Assembly (NCBI GenBank): GCA_905250125.1 | Contig: CAJNOL010000679.1 | Location: 1 to 64,000, forward strand | Length of the DNA: 64,000 nt | From: Rotaria sordida | Lineage: Eukaryota > Rotifera > Eurotatoria > Philodinida > Philodinidae | Direction: 5' to 3' | Notes under the pieces: generated by a model | What the model was told of the DNA's origin: nothing | Seen by the model: the letters and a program-made list of their open reading frames with translations, nothing else | The model's database searches: none | Shown: in pieces, positions 11,801-24,568 of the stretch | How the letters are laid out: the number at the start of each line of letters is the position of its first letter | How positions within the stretch are numbered: the stretch's first letter is position 1 | Program-made: the position numbers and the translations under genes

Positions 11801-14800
11801 TTTTGTTTTACAAATAAATTTAAAATTATAACGAAACTGTTGTAAAAATAACAACTTAGTATGATCAATAAAAAAGAAATGTCAGTCAAAAAATTTCTAA
11901 CGAGAAAAGGCTTCTAACTGGCAAATATCGATTGAACTGATTTTCTATGCTCATAAATAGGCTACAGCAAGATTAGTATAAGCCTGGAAGGACACGGGCT
12001 CTTGAGTCTTTTTCCGACGTTATACTTGTTTTTATGAGCTTTTAGAATCTGATGAGAGAAGTCTTCCAAATGATTAATCGCTTTTAAGCTATGATAATGT
12101 ACATCATGTAGATCCTAATGAATTATAAATGTCTCAGAAAAGAGTTAGTACTGTTACTATATTGCTGCTAAAATATTGTATTTTTTAAATCAAAGCAATG
12201 ATTCCACTCAGTAACATCGAAAAAAACTGATTCTTGAATTTCGGTTTTAAATTTTGCATAGAAATAAGTCATGTATATTGTCCATATGCGCCGTGAAATT
12301 TTATGGTCTTATTTCATGATAGGAGCAAATCAAAAGACTTAAAATTTTCACAATAAACTATTCTAAGAGACGTTGGACGTACAGATGGGCAAAATTTTAG
12401 ATCGAAAATCGATCATTAGATATCTTCGTTGATGCCTTGCTTAAATACTAAAAACTCGTAAAACCAGATGTCACTTCGGACAATCCATTTTGTTGTTAAA
12501 CTTAAGTCTCTTAGTGCAATGGTGATAACTTTGTGATATATATTATTCTTACTCCATCAGAATCTTTATTTGCAAATCGAATATTTGATGGCATTGTTCG
12601 ATAAAGATCAAGTGCAATTTGTTTTTCAAATTTATTATGAAGCTAAAGAAAAAAAAAAATTCTTAAAATAAAAATTTCTCATTAATAAATAATTTAATTC
12701 TTACATCTGAATTTGGTAATAAATGGCAAAGACTTTGATAATAAGATAAACCTTTTTCTTTTCGAATATGATTTATTTGTTTTTGAATAAAAATATGCCA
12801 AACTTCAGAACGAAGATGATTTGGTATACCTTGTCGTACAAGATATTTCAATGTTTTCTTCAAATAAATAAATAGAATTTAAAAAAGAAAAAGAATTTTA
12901 ATTAATTCATCTTACCGAAACTGTTGAACTATTTTGAAATATTTTAATTAATGATCGCCATACCTTTTCATCAGTACTATGCGCTTTTGAATCATAAAAA
13001 TGTGTTAATTTAACACAAATATATTGTAAACGATCGTTTTCATTGCTTTTTTCATGTTTAAAACCATATGAATCTGTATACAAACCTGATCCTTCCAAAC
13101 TATAGATCAAAACAAAATTAAAAAAAATATCTAATTAATTCAATAATATTACCTATCAAATGATGGTAATGATGGATCACGTTTACGACATTCAGCTAAT
13201 AGTTCTTTCAATCGATCACGATGCTATTTATTTATAAAATATTTTTATTAGATAGAAAAAAAAAACCCATCCGATTATTTTTACTTTTGTTCCTCCAAAT
13301 AATCGACCATCTTCAGCTGATAAAGATGTTTGTAATAAATAAATATAATCACGTTGTAAACTTTCACGTTGATTTTGTTGTGAACGAATTGTTCTGAAAA
13401 ATTATTTTATAGAATTGATTTTAGAGTATCGCTTCTCTCTTATTCTTTCCAGGATTTATAGAGAATAGATCATCAGGAAAATTTGAAACTTCAAAACAGA
13501 TAGATTTTGAAGAGTAGATCAAAAGTTGTACTAAATTCAAAGTTTTTTTTGGTTTGTTTACACTGTTTTCTTTTTCAATAAAAGTAAAGTCAAAGTACCG
13601 AACGTATTCGAAAAAACGCTTGTTTTCTTTTTGCTCTAACCAAGTAACCCACTCGACTGATAATTTCCGTTTAAGCTCATATTTTACTCATAGTTTAGAT
13701 GAAAATTCTGTAAGAATTCGTGTCATTAGACCTTGCTTCTCGAGTTATAGGCATTCTATTGAATTTTCAACCTAATGCAGGATATTACGAGAAAAATTGC
13801 AATAAGAACTTTCGGCTCTTGTGACCATTATGGTATTTTGAAAGTTTTAGTTCACGCAGATATTTCCTTTCTGAGATAGGACGTTTGCAAACAACATTAC
13901 TTTTACATAAGAGCTTCAAAAATAGCTCAGTTTAAAGACATACGATTTCTTAAAAAGAAATTGAAATTTTCAGGACGAAACTCCTTGTTGCAATTTTTCT
14001 TGTGGTATCCTGCACAATAGGTTGAAAATTCAGTAAAATGACTACAACTTCAAGAAGAAAGGCTAAGTGGCACGAACATTTTCAAGATTTTTCATCTAAA
14101 CTATGAGTATTACCTTTGCGCAAAATACGAGCTCAAACGACGATTATTCATCGAACGGGTTCCCTCGCGAGACAAATTTTGTGAAAGCTGTCAAAAATTA
14201 CCAAAACAATTATTTTTGAAATAAAAAAAATAAATACCCACGTCAAATCGTGACTAATATACATAAAAAAAAAATCCCAGCTCGATTCCTCTTACCATGC
14301 CGAAGAAATAAGAACGAAATAGTACGATTTTTGTATAACTTATAAAATATTTACTTTAGAAATTTACGCATTTTAACATCATCATCACGAATAATTCCAT
14401 GCAATCTTGTTATTTCACAATGAAGAAATTTAATTTCATTATTAGTTTCTCGACTTCGTTCATGAAATATTTTCGAAATAGTTTGATGTCTAAAATATTT
14501 GTTTTGTTTTGTTTATTCTTTCGAATAAATTTATTTCAATAAATCATACTTGTTACATGATGTTTCTGATTGAAGAATATCAGATAATTGATTTTCAAGT
14601 TTACGTATTGCTTCTGTTTTTTCTTTGATAATTATTTGATAAACATTTTCTTTATTTATTAATGAAGCTAATTCACATTTTAATGTTCTATTTTTAAAGA
14701 AAATAATTAGAAAGAAAATTATATTAAATTAAATAGAAAATATTAATTACAATAAAGTTTCTTGTAAATTATTTTGTTGAATTGATCCATCATTTAAATC

Positions 14801-15954
14801 TAATAAACGTTGATCACAAAAAGCTGAATCTGTTGATTCAATTGAATGACTAGATGAACCATTTCGATTTGGAGTTGATTCTTTTAATAACTCTGATGAT
14901 CGAAGAAATGTTGAACGACAATTTGAACATAATGATAATGTACATGTATGACAAAGATGAACACCTGTGTTAGATGATAAACTAAAAAAAAGAAAATATT
15001 TCTTATTAAATAAATGAATTCTCTTCATTATAAACCTCATTTTTCGAGTAGCACTATCAATTGTTGAAGTAGGACGATATTTTTCTAAAATAATTATTCT
15101 TTTGACAAAAAAAATTCTCATGTAAATAAAAATATATTAGATACAAACCATCTTCACTAGAAAAATCATATAGATTAGATCGTTCGGTAATAAACATTCT
15201 TGGATGTAAAAAATCAGTTGGTAGTAAACTATCCGATTGATGAATATGCCAAACTAGAATGATTTAAAATTCATAAATAAGAATTGTTAATTGGATGGAT
15301 ATGCTGTCTTTATTAATACCTACCATCTTCATTATTAATAATCTAAGTTAATTTTAAAAAATTAATTAATATACAAGAAAACAAATATTCAACTTACTTC
15401 ATCAGTATCAAATCCTGAATGTATCTCATGTATTAATGATCCATTATTAGATGGTATACATGAATCACGTTTTGTCTGAAAAATAATAATATAAAGATTA
15501 ACATTCTCCATTTTCAACTGTGTTTTCTTACCTGTAATCCAAGCAACCAAATCATTAATGCTTCATGATTTTCAGCTCGTAAATAATACTCTTTATTATT
15601 AGTTCTAAGATTAGATATTCAAAAATATATGTAAAGATATAAAAGCAATCAACATACAAAATAATAAAGACATGTTCTTCAGTTGTACTTAAAGTTATAG
15701 CAGCTCGATATAATGATATACTTTCAATAGGAATTTTATTATTAATTAAATCACACTCGGATTGATAAAATTCTAATATTTGAGTCGATTCGTTAAATGC
15801 ACACCAATAACGACGAGTAGGACGAACAAGACTTAATGCTATTATTATTATATTAAAAAAAAGAAAGTTGATATGATTTATTAATAATAAATATACCTCC
15901 ACAAGGTTTCAGTGATAAATAACCCGACAGACTATAACAGCCAGTACGTTCCAT
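8873..15954 (-). CDS. PH-TBC Rab-GAP, TBC1D2-like, with C-terminal propeller-like region
   Basis: 25 exons, 1336 residues. Minus order: 15954-15897, 15838-15658, 15604-15532, 15475-15398, 15342-15324, 15253-15149, 15084-15036, 14981-14751, 14687-14550, 14489-14355, 13393-13285, 13223-13153, 13099-12916, 12857-12705, 12642-12553, 11777-11265, 11204-11067, 11008-10951, 10898-10807, 10750-10653, 10579-10462, 10408-10278, 10213-9254, 9169-9082, 9013-8873. Residues about 6-104 are a PH domain ending in the usual C-terminal Trp helix (HEALMIWLLGLQ). Near 200 is a Cys cluster (CHTCTLSLCSNC), then a coiled coil (about 265-400). The TBC domain (about 485-715) has the Arg-finger motif ALDLYRTMP and the Gln-finger motif YCQGMN, so it should be catalytically competent. 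PH, coiled coil and TBC in this order match TBC1D2/Armus, a Rab7 GAP. The extra C-terminus has blade-like repeats (LVWIAFGSQ, LVLVGTLCGTLLSF, IYCGLSDGNLAIV, LWIGTSTGIIYVL). Confidence 0.88.
12055..12300. repeat. Foldback-family fragment in TBC gene intron
   Basis: Lies in the 775-bp intron 11778-12552. ATTAATCGCTTTTAAGC (12073 on) followed by a GATTCTTGAATTTCGG-type segment matches, in the same order, the left arm of the element at 32574. Only one arm is recognisable. Confidence 0.5.
13641..14163. mobile_element. Foldback element in intron of TBC gene
   Basis: Arms at about 13641-13814 and 13975-14163 are imperfect reverse complements over roughly 170 bp. Examples are ACTCATAGTTTAGATGAAAA on the left against its complement near 14080-14110, and GAATTTTCAACCTA (left, 13759) against TAGGTTGAAAATTC (right). 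The loop is about 160 bp with no coding. It sits wholly within the 961-bp intron 13394-14354, and most other introns of this gene are under 90 bp. A non-autonomous MITE or foldback transposon is the best reading. Confidence 0.75.
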
Positions 15955-17445
15955 TTGTATAAGTCATCTCATGTTTCAATTTGTTCTAATTTAGAAAAAT
16001 AAAAAGAAAACAAAATGAACAATATTTTTTGTAAATAAAATTGATTGTTAATCTACCTTATTGTCTTTTTTGTCTGTAACACTATTCGAAATAGAAGTTC
16101 GTAGTAACTTATTATTGATGTTACACGAGTAGCCAAACGTGTAATAATTGAAAATTTTTTCCTCTTGGTTCTTTTTTTTTAGACCGCGTCGATCAATCGG
16201 CCGGATTTTTCGCAAATGTGTCTCTATATTCACAATTTTTTTTCCTTCGTCCTTTTTTCATCAATCCGTTGTTTTTTTCATATTTCGTTTTTTCTTTTTT
16301 TTTTCATCACTATCGATTGGCAACAGCAGCCAGCTGTTGGAACTAGTATTAGGCTGTAACGAGTAGGAAGAGTGTCATTGATAAGCAACAAAAAAAAAAA
16401 AGGCTTTATCGTCAAATATGTTTTGATACCATTGTGCTCTATATATTTAATTGCAACAGCTTGATACTCTTGCCAATTAGGAATGAGGAGGAAAAAAAAC
16501 AGAGCATTTTCAAGTTAAATTAATCGTTATATTATCTAGATCATTATGATTTATTATATTAACATTATAAAACTAGAAGATTTGAAACAAATATAATTAA
16601 TTGATTCGGAAACATAAGAAAGTTTCTCTATTTAAAATTTATAATTTTTATTTTGATTGCAATACTTCCGTTGTCGGTATATGAAGAAAGTAATACTAAC
16701 ATCGTTTAATAATGACAGGTGAACAGTAGTCTTTCTCCTTTTTTACTGTTACTACATCGTCACTATTTCATTTCCGTCGCATTGTCAAGGTGAAGCAAAT
16801 CTCGAGTGTTGGTCGCGTCGGTACGTTGTAGAATCTAAGCTATATAGTGTGTGCGCCCATTCGTCTTATATTATTCCGTTTGAGAACAGAAAACATGATC
16901 TTCTCTCCGTGCCTTCGTCGTCAGTTTTTTTTTGGGCGACGAGAAAAGGAATTGTCGTCTTCGTCGGAAAGAAGAAACACACACACATAACATATTTTTT
17001 TTTTGGATGAAGAGAAGGAAAAGGTAAGAGGGAAAATAGTGATGTGAGTAGTAGTGCAAAATGCGTCGTTCGTCTTCATTATCAATTTTTTTTGTTAGAC
17101 GAGCGGAATGAGCATACTCACAACGTTCGCTTTCTGTTTTTAATAGTTTACCGACATTGCACACATAAAGACTTTAACCGGCTTTCACCTTCATTGATTA
17201 CAATGGCGAGATGTCTTGTAGTCAAAAAAAAAAAAAGATGAAGAGATACAGAGTACAAAACTTTTTTGGGGAGAACAAGACAGGAAGAGAGTCTTCCGTC
17301 CGTTGTGCGTCGTTTTTCTCTCATATGTGTAACTAACAGTTCATTCTCTGAAATTGATTCAAGCATCGTCCTATAAGTAAGATAAGTTAGTGCACGTCAA
17401 CGAACATGTCAACCTGAACGTGCAACGAAGCATCAACAGATTAAT
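15955..17445. promoter_or_regulatory. Divergent promoter region, TBC gene and NOL4-like gene
   Basis: About 1.5 kb between two divergently transcribed starts. It is T-rich with several homopolymer runs and has a noticeably CG-richer patch at 16740-17200. No coding exon is convincing. The right end is probably the 5' UTR exon of the NOL4-like gene: a good donor (AATAGTAAGAA) ends it at about 17445 and the acceptor GCTTTTAG lies at 17663. Confidence 0.5.
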
Positions 17446-17665
17446 AGTAAGAAAAATAGGGAGAACTAAAAAGGAAGAGAATATGCTTGGTCTATTCACT
17501 CATCACTTTATATTTTCATAAATAATGACGGAGTCACTGAAAAGAAAAAAAAATAACTAGTACAAAAAAAAAGATAAGATTCTTCTTTTTTCTTGTGTGT
17601 CTTGATATATCCCATTGTAAATAATGTAAAGTAGATGATTATATTTTTTTTTTTTGCTTTTAGAT

Positions 17666-18992
17666 ATGCTTGCTCATTCACCGAAAGATCGTTCTCGATC
17701 ACCTCATCGTAACAATGAAATAACTTTAAATCAAACAAATTCTTCTTCTTCTTCTTCAACTAAACATTTATCATCAACAATACAATCCTCCAATCAAAAT
17801 GATACATCTTCTCAAATTGACACAAGTAGTAATGATGCAAATATTCAAAATAATAACAATAACAAAGCCAAAAAAGAAAATGAATCTCAACTACGCATGA
17901 AAAGTCTCAAAGTAAAATAATAAAAACTTTGAAAAAATAAAACTAAACTTGTCATATTTTTTTAAAGTCATTCATTCAAGCATTAATTAATGATTCATCA
18001 TCATTAGGTTCAACATATGATGAACAAGTAAAAGCACTTGAAAATGCTTGTATAAAAGAATTTCATGATTTATCTCTTGATCGAATTCGTCGAATGATTC
18101 GTAATATTGTCAAAATGCGGAAATCTCAACAATCATCACATACAACAAATTCATTTTTACATCAAGTATAACTATATATAATTATAATAAATTTTAATAA
18201 ATCTTTTTTTTTTTTTTTGTAGGATCATACAAATATTTTACCAACAACAACTACCGATCGTTTTAATTCGAATGAAAATAATACTAAAAAAAGTCGACTG
18301 AATTCAACTTCAAATAATACAACACCAAAAACTGTATGTATATATATATATATATAAATATATGTTTAAAATAGAGAGATAATAAAAATACTTTGTTTGA
18401 TATTCTACGGGAACTGATTTAATTAGTTTTCTTTTTGTACTAAAGAAAATTCTTTATGTATACATATGTTTTCTTTATGTATTATTTATAGTCTGATCTA
18501 GTTACATCATCACCTGCATCAACATTATCGGCACTTGATGCTGATTTTCTTCGTCATGCATTTTCACAACAATTTCGACCATCAATTGATCTATCGGCTT
18601 ATTTTTCAGCTGCTGCTGTTGCTGCAGCTTCGAATGGTACTGGTTCAACATCACCACTTTTCCGTCCAAATTTTTCTCCATCAAATTTTCTTCAATCACT
18701 TACAGCGCCACCTCCACCTCTTCCAACATCACTCGTATCATCTCATACACATACTAATGGTTCTTATCAAAGTGTTTTTTGTTTTTATTTTCAATTTTTA
18801 TTTTTATTGATAAAATTCTTTTGATTTCATTTAGGAACAAATGATTCATCAACAACAAATGCCAATAAATTATCGAAACAAATAAAATTGTCTACTAGTG
18901 AAATAAATTCAATTAAAGTTCTTATCAATGCTTATCGAGAAGCAGCTTCATATTTAAATCGATCAGCTGATGAACTTGAACAATTAATATGA
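17666..18992 (+). CDS. NOL4: NOL4-type nucleolar protein
   Basis: Five exons: 17666-17911, 17968-18165, 18223-18333, 18492-18771 and 18835-18992; 330 residues. The start is the ATG just after an acceptor at 17663, so a non-coding first exon ending near 17445 is likely. The middle has a helical block (YDEQVKALENACIKEF and LDRIRRMIRNIVKMRKS) that matches the charged helical region of vertebrate NOL4/NOL4L. The C-terminus LSTSEINSIKVLINAYREA...NRSADELEQLI closely follows the NOL4 C-terminus as I know it. Vertebrate NOL4 has a further N-terminal domain of about 200 residues that is absent here; the first exon is Ser/Asn-rich low complexity. The biochemical role of the family is poorly defined. 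An AATAAA lies near 19225. Confidence 0.75.
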
Positions 18993-19347
18993 TTGTATTT
19001 TATCAATTGTTTATATGTATATTTCTTTTTTTTTTCTAATGTAAAAACATCTCACACATCTGCCTAATATGAATGTTAAGACCTTAAATAATCTTGATAT
19101 ATGATATATTCAAAAAGACATTATATCAAATCTATTAAACTACGTAAAAAAACAAGGTGTGGTTGAGTATTTACCTCTTCCGAATCTCCACATTATATTT
19201 CACTGTTCTGACCTATATAATTCTCAATAAATACTTTTTCAAAGATAAGAAACAAATAGCGAACGGATAAAACATGTAGTTATTTATGACAAACCTATGA
19301 GAATCAATATTATAATTTGATACAAACTACGTGAAGACTTGTTTTTG

Positions 19348-22300
19348 ATGCACTTTCGACATATTATCTTGATAGTTTTTGTCTTGCAAATTTCGTTATT
19401 GAGATATAATGATGCTATGAAAAAATTATCTAATATGCCACGTCTACTCATTATTTCACTTGATGGTACGATGTAAATTAATAGGATTTGATTATAATTG
19501 AAAATCATTTATTTTGAAGGATTTCGTCATGATTATTTAAATGAGCATATTTTACCTACATTGAATCGATTTCGCAATGAAGGTGTACAAGCAACACATG
19601 GAATGCGACCTACATTTACTACAATGACATTTCCTAATCATATTTCAATTGCTACAGGTCTATACGTAGATATATTAATATTGAATTATTTGATATTGTC
19701 TTGTGTATAAAATTTAGGAATGTATCAAGAAGATCATGGAGTCATACATAATTCATTCTATGATAGATTATTAAATAAAACTATTGGAATGAGTATATAT
19801 TTCATTTGTTTAATCTAATATAAACAATAGTCCATTGATCTTTTTTATTTTTGAGGTAGTCGTGATGATGGACAATGGTCTGATCCAAAAGTAGAACCTT
19901 TATGGATTACTGCGACTAAACAGGTATTTTTATTTTTGTTTTAAATGAAAATATTTATTTAAAGTATTGAATATTTTCTTTATTTTAGAAAGTAAAATCG
20001 GCTGTTCTTTTTTGGCCAGCATGTCATAATGAATTCTTTGGTATTCGTCCAGTGATCTATAGTTGGTTATATACTGATAATATACCATTTCGTGAAAAAA
20101 TCGACAATGCCATAGGTTACTTTCGTGAATTATCAGTTCAACTCGTTATGTTATATCATTTGTATAATTAACAACAAAATTACATAGTTTTCGACATAAT
20201 TATTTTCTCTTTAAGTGAACCAGATAAACAAGGTCATACATATGGTCCACATTCATCAGAAGTACGCGATGTAGTAAGTAAAGACTTATTGAAGAAAATT
20301 TATTTATATATTTTTCTTTAATTAGTTATTTCGTCTCGATAGTGATATAGAATATTTATTGAATAAAGTAAAAAATGAACTCAATGATGATTTAAATATT
20401 ATTATACTCTCTGATCATGTATGTAAAAAATACTTAAAAAATCTATTAGCTTGAGATATCTTTCAAAACATAGAAGAGAGACATGTTATCATTAGTATTA
20501 AAAATATATTTCATATAATTTTTGAAGCACAATCTAGATACTACGTCTATAACTTTTTTTGTGGACTATCTGAGTATCGTATCTATAATCTTTTTTATGG
20601 AACTATATTAATATGTTACTTATGATCTTCTTATCAGTTCACATTCGTTTCAAAAACGGTTAATCCACCAAGATCATAAAAATAATTTAATATATCGTCT
20701 CAAGTATTTGATTGCTTTTGTAATAAAAATGACATATGTAATTTATCTGCTTATTTCGATTAATGTTTATGCGAAAACAACCTATGTTTAATGGTGAATT
20801 TTTATGAGTATTAACTGTAATATGTCCACAAAGTTAACGTTTTGAAATTATGCAAATAGTTTTCTTTTTCAACTAGAAGGTGTGTCGAGGATATTAGAGA
20901 AGAACAAAAAAATTCCATTTTATAGGAAAAACGCCTAATTTTAAGAAACAACAGCCAAATTTTTTCTTTGTCTGGTTCTAATAACTATAAGAGTATTTTT
21001 TTTTTCTTAGTCATCACACAAAACTGACCATAAAAAGGTAATCTAATTCTTTCTAGAGTATAGTGTAACCGATTTTTTCTCTACATATGAAGTACCATTT
21101 GTTCATGTTTAATTGTAGAAAACTAAAGATTTATAGCGAAAAAAACCGGAAAATGCCAATTTTTGTCTTTAGAATGTGGGATTTGGAGTTGAAAAGCTTT
21201 CCTTTCAACAAAAACAAACAGCACATTCGTAATCAGCGCAAAAAACAACATGAATAAATAGTTCCTCGTATGTAGAGAAAAAAGTCGGTTACGTTATACT
21301 TCAAAAAGAATTATATTACCTTTTTATAGTCAGTTTTGTGTGGTGACTAAGAAAAAAAAAATACTCTTATAGTTATTAGAACCAGATAAAAAAAAAAGTC
21401 GGCTGTTATTTCTTGAAATTAGGCGTTTTTCCTATAAAATGGGGTCACCTTAGGATTTTCACTTTTGTCTTGTAAATAAAAGACTAGAAACTTTTTAAAA
21501 ACATATTTTCTTATACAGTTTTATGAGCTCTATCTAACCATGCAGAAATTATGAAGAAAAAAAATTTGTTCAAATTTTGAATTTCGGCTACCTTACGTTG
21601 TTTAAGTGTACCTGCGAATGTGAGTGCATCTGGGTCTGGGTATGGATATGTGCTTGAGAACAACATCAACATCCTATATTCCACTTCTACACTGACATCC
21701 ATTCCACCGGATCAGTCATAGCCATATCCATCTACACCCAAGATAGGTAGCTCCTAAAATATTATAAGTATAGTGTCGAGATAGTGCTCAAAAAGTTATA
21801 TGTTTGAATTAAAAGAAAAATATTAACTTAATGGTGAAACCTAAGCATTAATTGATTTTAATGCACAATAATACTAAAGCATTTGGCTTAACATCGATAC
21901 TAATGATAATTCTAATAGGACGCTCTTATTCGAAAATTACTGGCTATTTGAATACATTTCAAGATTTAAGGGTATGACCAATGTAACAAAAGTAATACGA
22001 CCATTTTTTGAAAAATATATCAATCGATCATCAGTTGAATCAACTATTCTTTCTGGTGCCTTATTCAATGTCATGCCAAGAAATGGACTAGTGAGCATAT
22101 ATAATTCTATAACTATGTCTATGATAAATTATTTATTCGAAAAAAAAAGACCGAACAAGTGCGCAATAATCTTAGCAATATTCCTAATGTAACAGCATAT
22201 AAACTTGATGAAATGCCTAAACGTTTTCATTATTCAAAACCAAAACATCGACTTGGAGAAATTATTGCATTACCGGATGTGGAAGGTCACATTATATCTG

Positions 22301-22734
22301 CAGTAAATCTTTTGATTAGCTTAATCGAACGCTATTTTCAATTTTATATTTAGGCAACAACTAATGCATCTTATGACAATAAAGGCAATCATGGATGGGA
22401 TAATGCACTACCATCAATGCAAGCCATATTCATAGCTCGTGGCCCTTCGTTTAATGAAAATGTTCAAATTAATTCACTTAATAATGTTGATATTTATCAT
22501 ATTGCTTGTTACATTCTTAAACTCAATCCAAATCCGTATGCTACTGCTGGATCCCTTGTCAATCTTACTCATATTTTTCGATCAGTTGAAAATGTTACAA
22601 CATCAAATACTTTCATACCTAGTAGTTCAACAACAGAAAGATTCACAACATCAATGAACAATGCTTGTTTGTTATGTTCCATCCGTTTGTTTCCTGTTCT
22701 ACTTATGCTATTTTTATTATCTTTTACTTTCTGA
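19348..22734 (+). CDS. ENPP-family ectonucleotide pyrophosphatase/phosphodiesterase
   Basis: Ten exons: 19348-19465, 19520-19657, 19718-19792, 19856-19923, 19989-20161, 20216-20273, 20326-20418, 21971-22090, 22150-22302 and 22354-22734; 458 residues. N-terminal signal peptide (about 1-19) and a hydrophobic C-terminal tail (about 440-458) suggest a GPI- or membrane-anchored ectoenzyme. Two-metal phosphodiesterase residues are in place: Asp39 in ISLDG, nucleophile Thr76 in TFPNH, Asp194 and His198 in EPDKQGH, Asp240-His241 in SDHGM, and His345 in GNHGW. The length and lack of somatomedin-B or nuclease-like domains fit the ENPP4/5/6/7 subgroup; I cannot say which. Intron 7 (1552 bp) is swollen by a foldback element. 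An AATAAA lies at 22829. Confidence 0.88.
20913..21443. mobile_element. Foldback element in ENPP gene intron 7
   Basis: Arms at about 20913-21110 and 21249-21443 are reverse complements with few differences. For example TAGGAAAAACGCCTAATTTT on the left answers AAATTAGGCGTTTTTCCTA on the right, and GGTTCTAATAACTATAAGAG answers its exact complement near 21364-21385. The loop is about 140 bp with no coding. It belongs to a different sequence family from the elements at 13641 and 32574. Confidence 0.85.
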
Positions 22735-24568
22735 AAGATATTCTAACAGAGAAAAAAAAAACTTATTTTTTAATGTTATCGAGGAATATATCTATTACCT
22801 GAACTATGACGATTACAAATCATTAATCTAATAAATATATTTTTTTTCTCTAAAAGAACATGATTTTAAATTCTTAATATTATTAATTCTAAATATTGCG
22901 AAACTATTAAGAAAATACTCAGTTGTATCACTCTTCAAAAAACACAATACTCAGATTATATTCATATAATATGAGATATAGCCGTTTCTCATTATTGATT
23001 CTGTTGTTTTTAAATAAATTAATATTTTCTACTCGTATAATGCCTTAGTTTTATCAACTACATATTTTATTCAAAAAAAAACCTGTTATTTCAGGAGATA
23101 TCCCATGTGTTCGAAGATACACAGTTCTTGTATATCTGTTGCGATAGTAATATTATCCAATCACAAGCTTTTCTTTTTCTTTCTTCGCTTTTTATTTAAG
23201 CATTCACCAATTCGATTGATAGATAGCAATGATATAACGATGATTACTTGAAGTAATTGAACAAAATCAAACATCAGTTCTTTTAGAGAAATTTAATACC
23301 GCCAAAGTAAATTAATAAATTAAAAGCAAAAGGAAATGATAATAAACTACATCGTTTTTCTTCTGCTTATTTTTTCTAATCTATGCTTAGTTGTACAACT
23401 TGCGACGGAAATTATTGGATCAATAAGTAGAAGATGTTTTAATTTTTATAATAAATTTAATTATGATATGAATATAATCCATATCATTGAAGTAAAGAAG
23501 TAACAGATACGTCGAAAGTTTTTAGACAAAATATTCCTTTTTTTTTCAATCGATTAAGAGAGGACTAGTAGAAAGTATTAAACATTTGATTAGAATCAGA
23601 ATTATGTGCTCTTTCTGAATTTTCGTAAGATTCATAGGTTAGAAGTTATGAACAAATCTTTGACAGGTCTGAAAATAAAGTTTGAATAGGGACGGCGAAT
23701 GCGACGGCATCTTGTTGGAAATTAATTTCATACTGTTATTCAATAATTTTTTTCTTTGATTTCGTAAAAACGCTCATTTTGTTTAATTTCACTTTCTTTT
23801 TCTTGGTTTCATAACGTTTTGAATTAGCATCTATTTAATAGACTTGCTTCTCAGCAATAATGTCCCTTATTGCATACGTTCTATTAGCAACTTTTTGCAC
23901 AGTATAATGGTCGAAGCTGTCCTTTACACAAAGTCAGCTAAGAACTGAGAGTTTCATAGCTATCATCAATCGGAGACGACCAAGTTCAGGAAATCAAGGA
24001 ATTATAAACACATCATTGTATATCTTATTCAAACTCGCATTGTTGATGGACGCTGTAGCCTCTATCCTGGACGTTTTATTAAGCATCAAAGCCCGCTCAA
24101 ACTTTATTTTCAAGCTTCTAAAAGATTTTCTCATAACTCATGATTTATGAGTTTCACAAAAATTTGGAAGGAGCACAGTTTTAATTCTAATCAAATTTTT
24201 GATACTTTCTTCTGGCTCTTTTAATCGATCGAAATAATTCGTCGAAAAACTTTCAATGCATCCGTTAGTAGAAAAATATTTGATTTAAAATAATTCAGAT
24301 AATTAGTAATGAAATATTTTCTATTATTTAGTACTTATACGCATATGAATATATTAGTGTCTTGCAAAATGAACGTTTATTTACTCCTCACTTATAAACT
24401 TACACCCCATCTTTTTTTGTTTGGCTTCTTATAATTATCTGATTCGACTGCTTTTTTTTTCGTTCCATTTGAAAAGTAAACATTGAATAATATGAAGGTT
24501 TTTTTTATGTTGTCTTAATTTTTTTCATTCGTTCGATTTTTTTTGTCGTCTTAAGCTCTTATATTTTC
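22735..24568. other. Intergenic, no gene seen
   Basis: AT-rich. Contains the probable poly(A) signal of the ENPP gene (22829). No exon chain was found on either strand. The last 200 bases before 24569 are T-rich and presumably hold the promoter of the glycosyltransferase gene. Confidence 0.6.
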
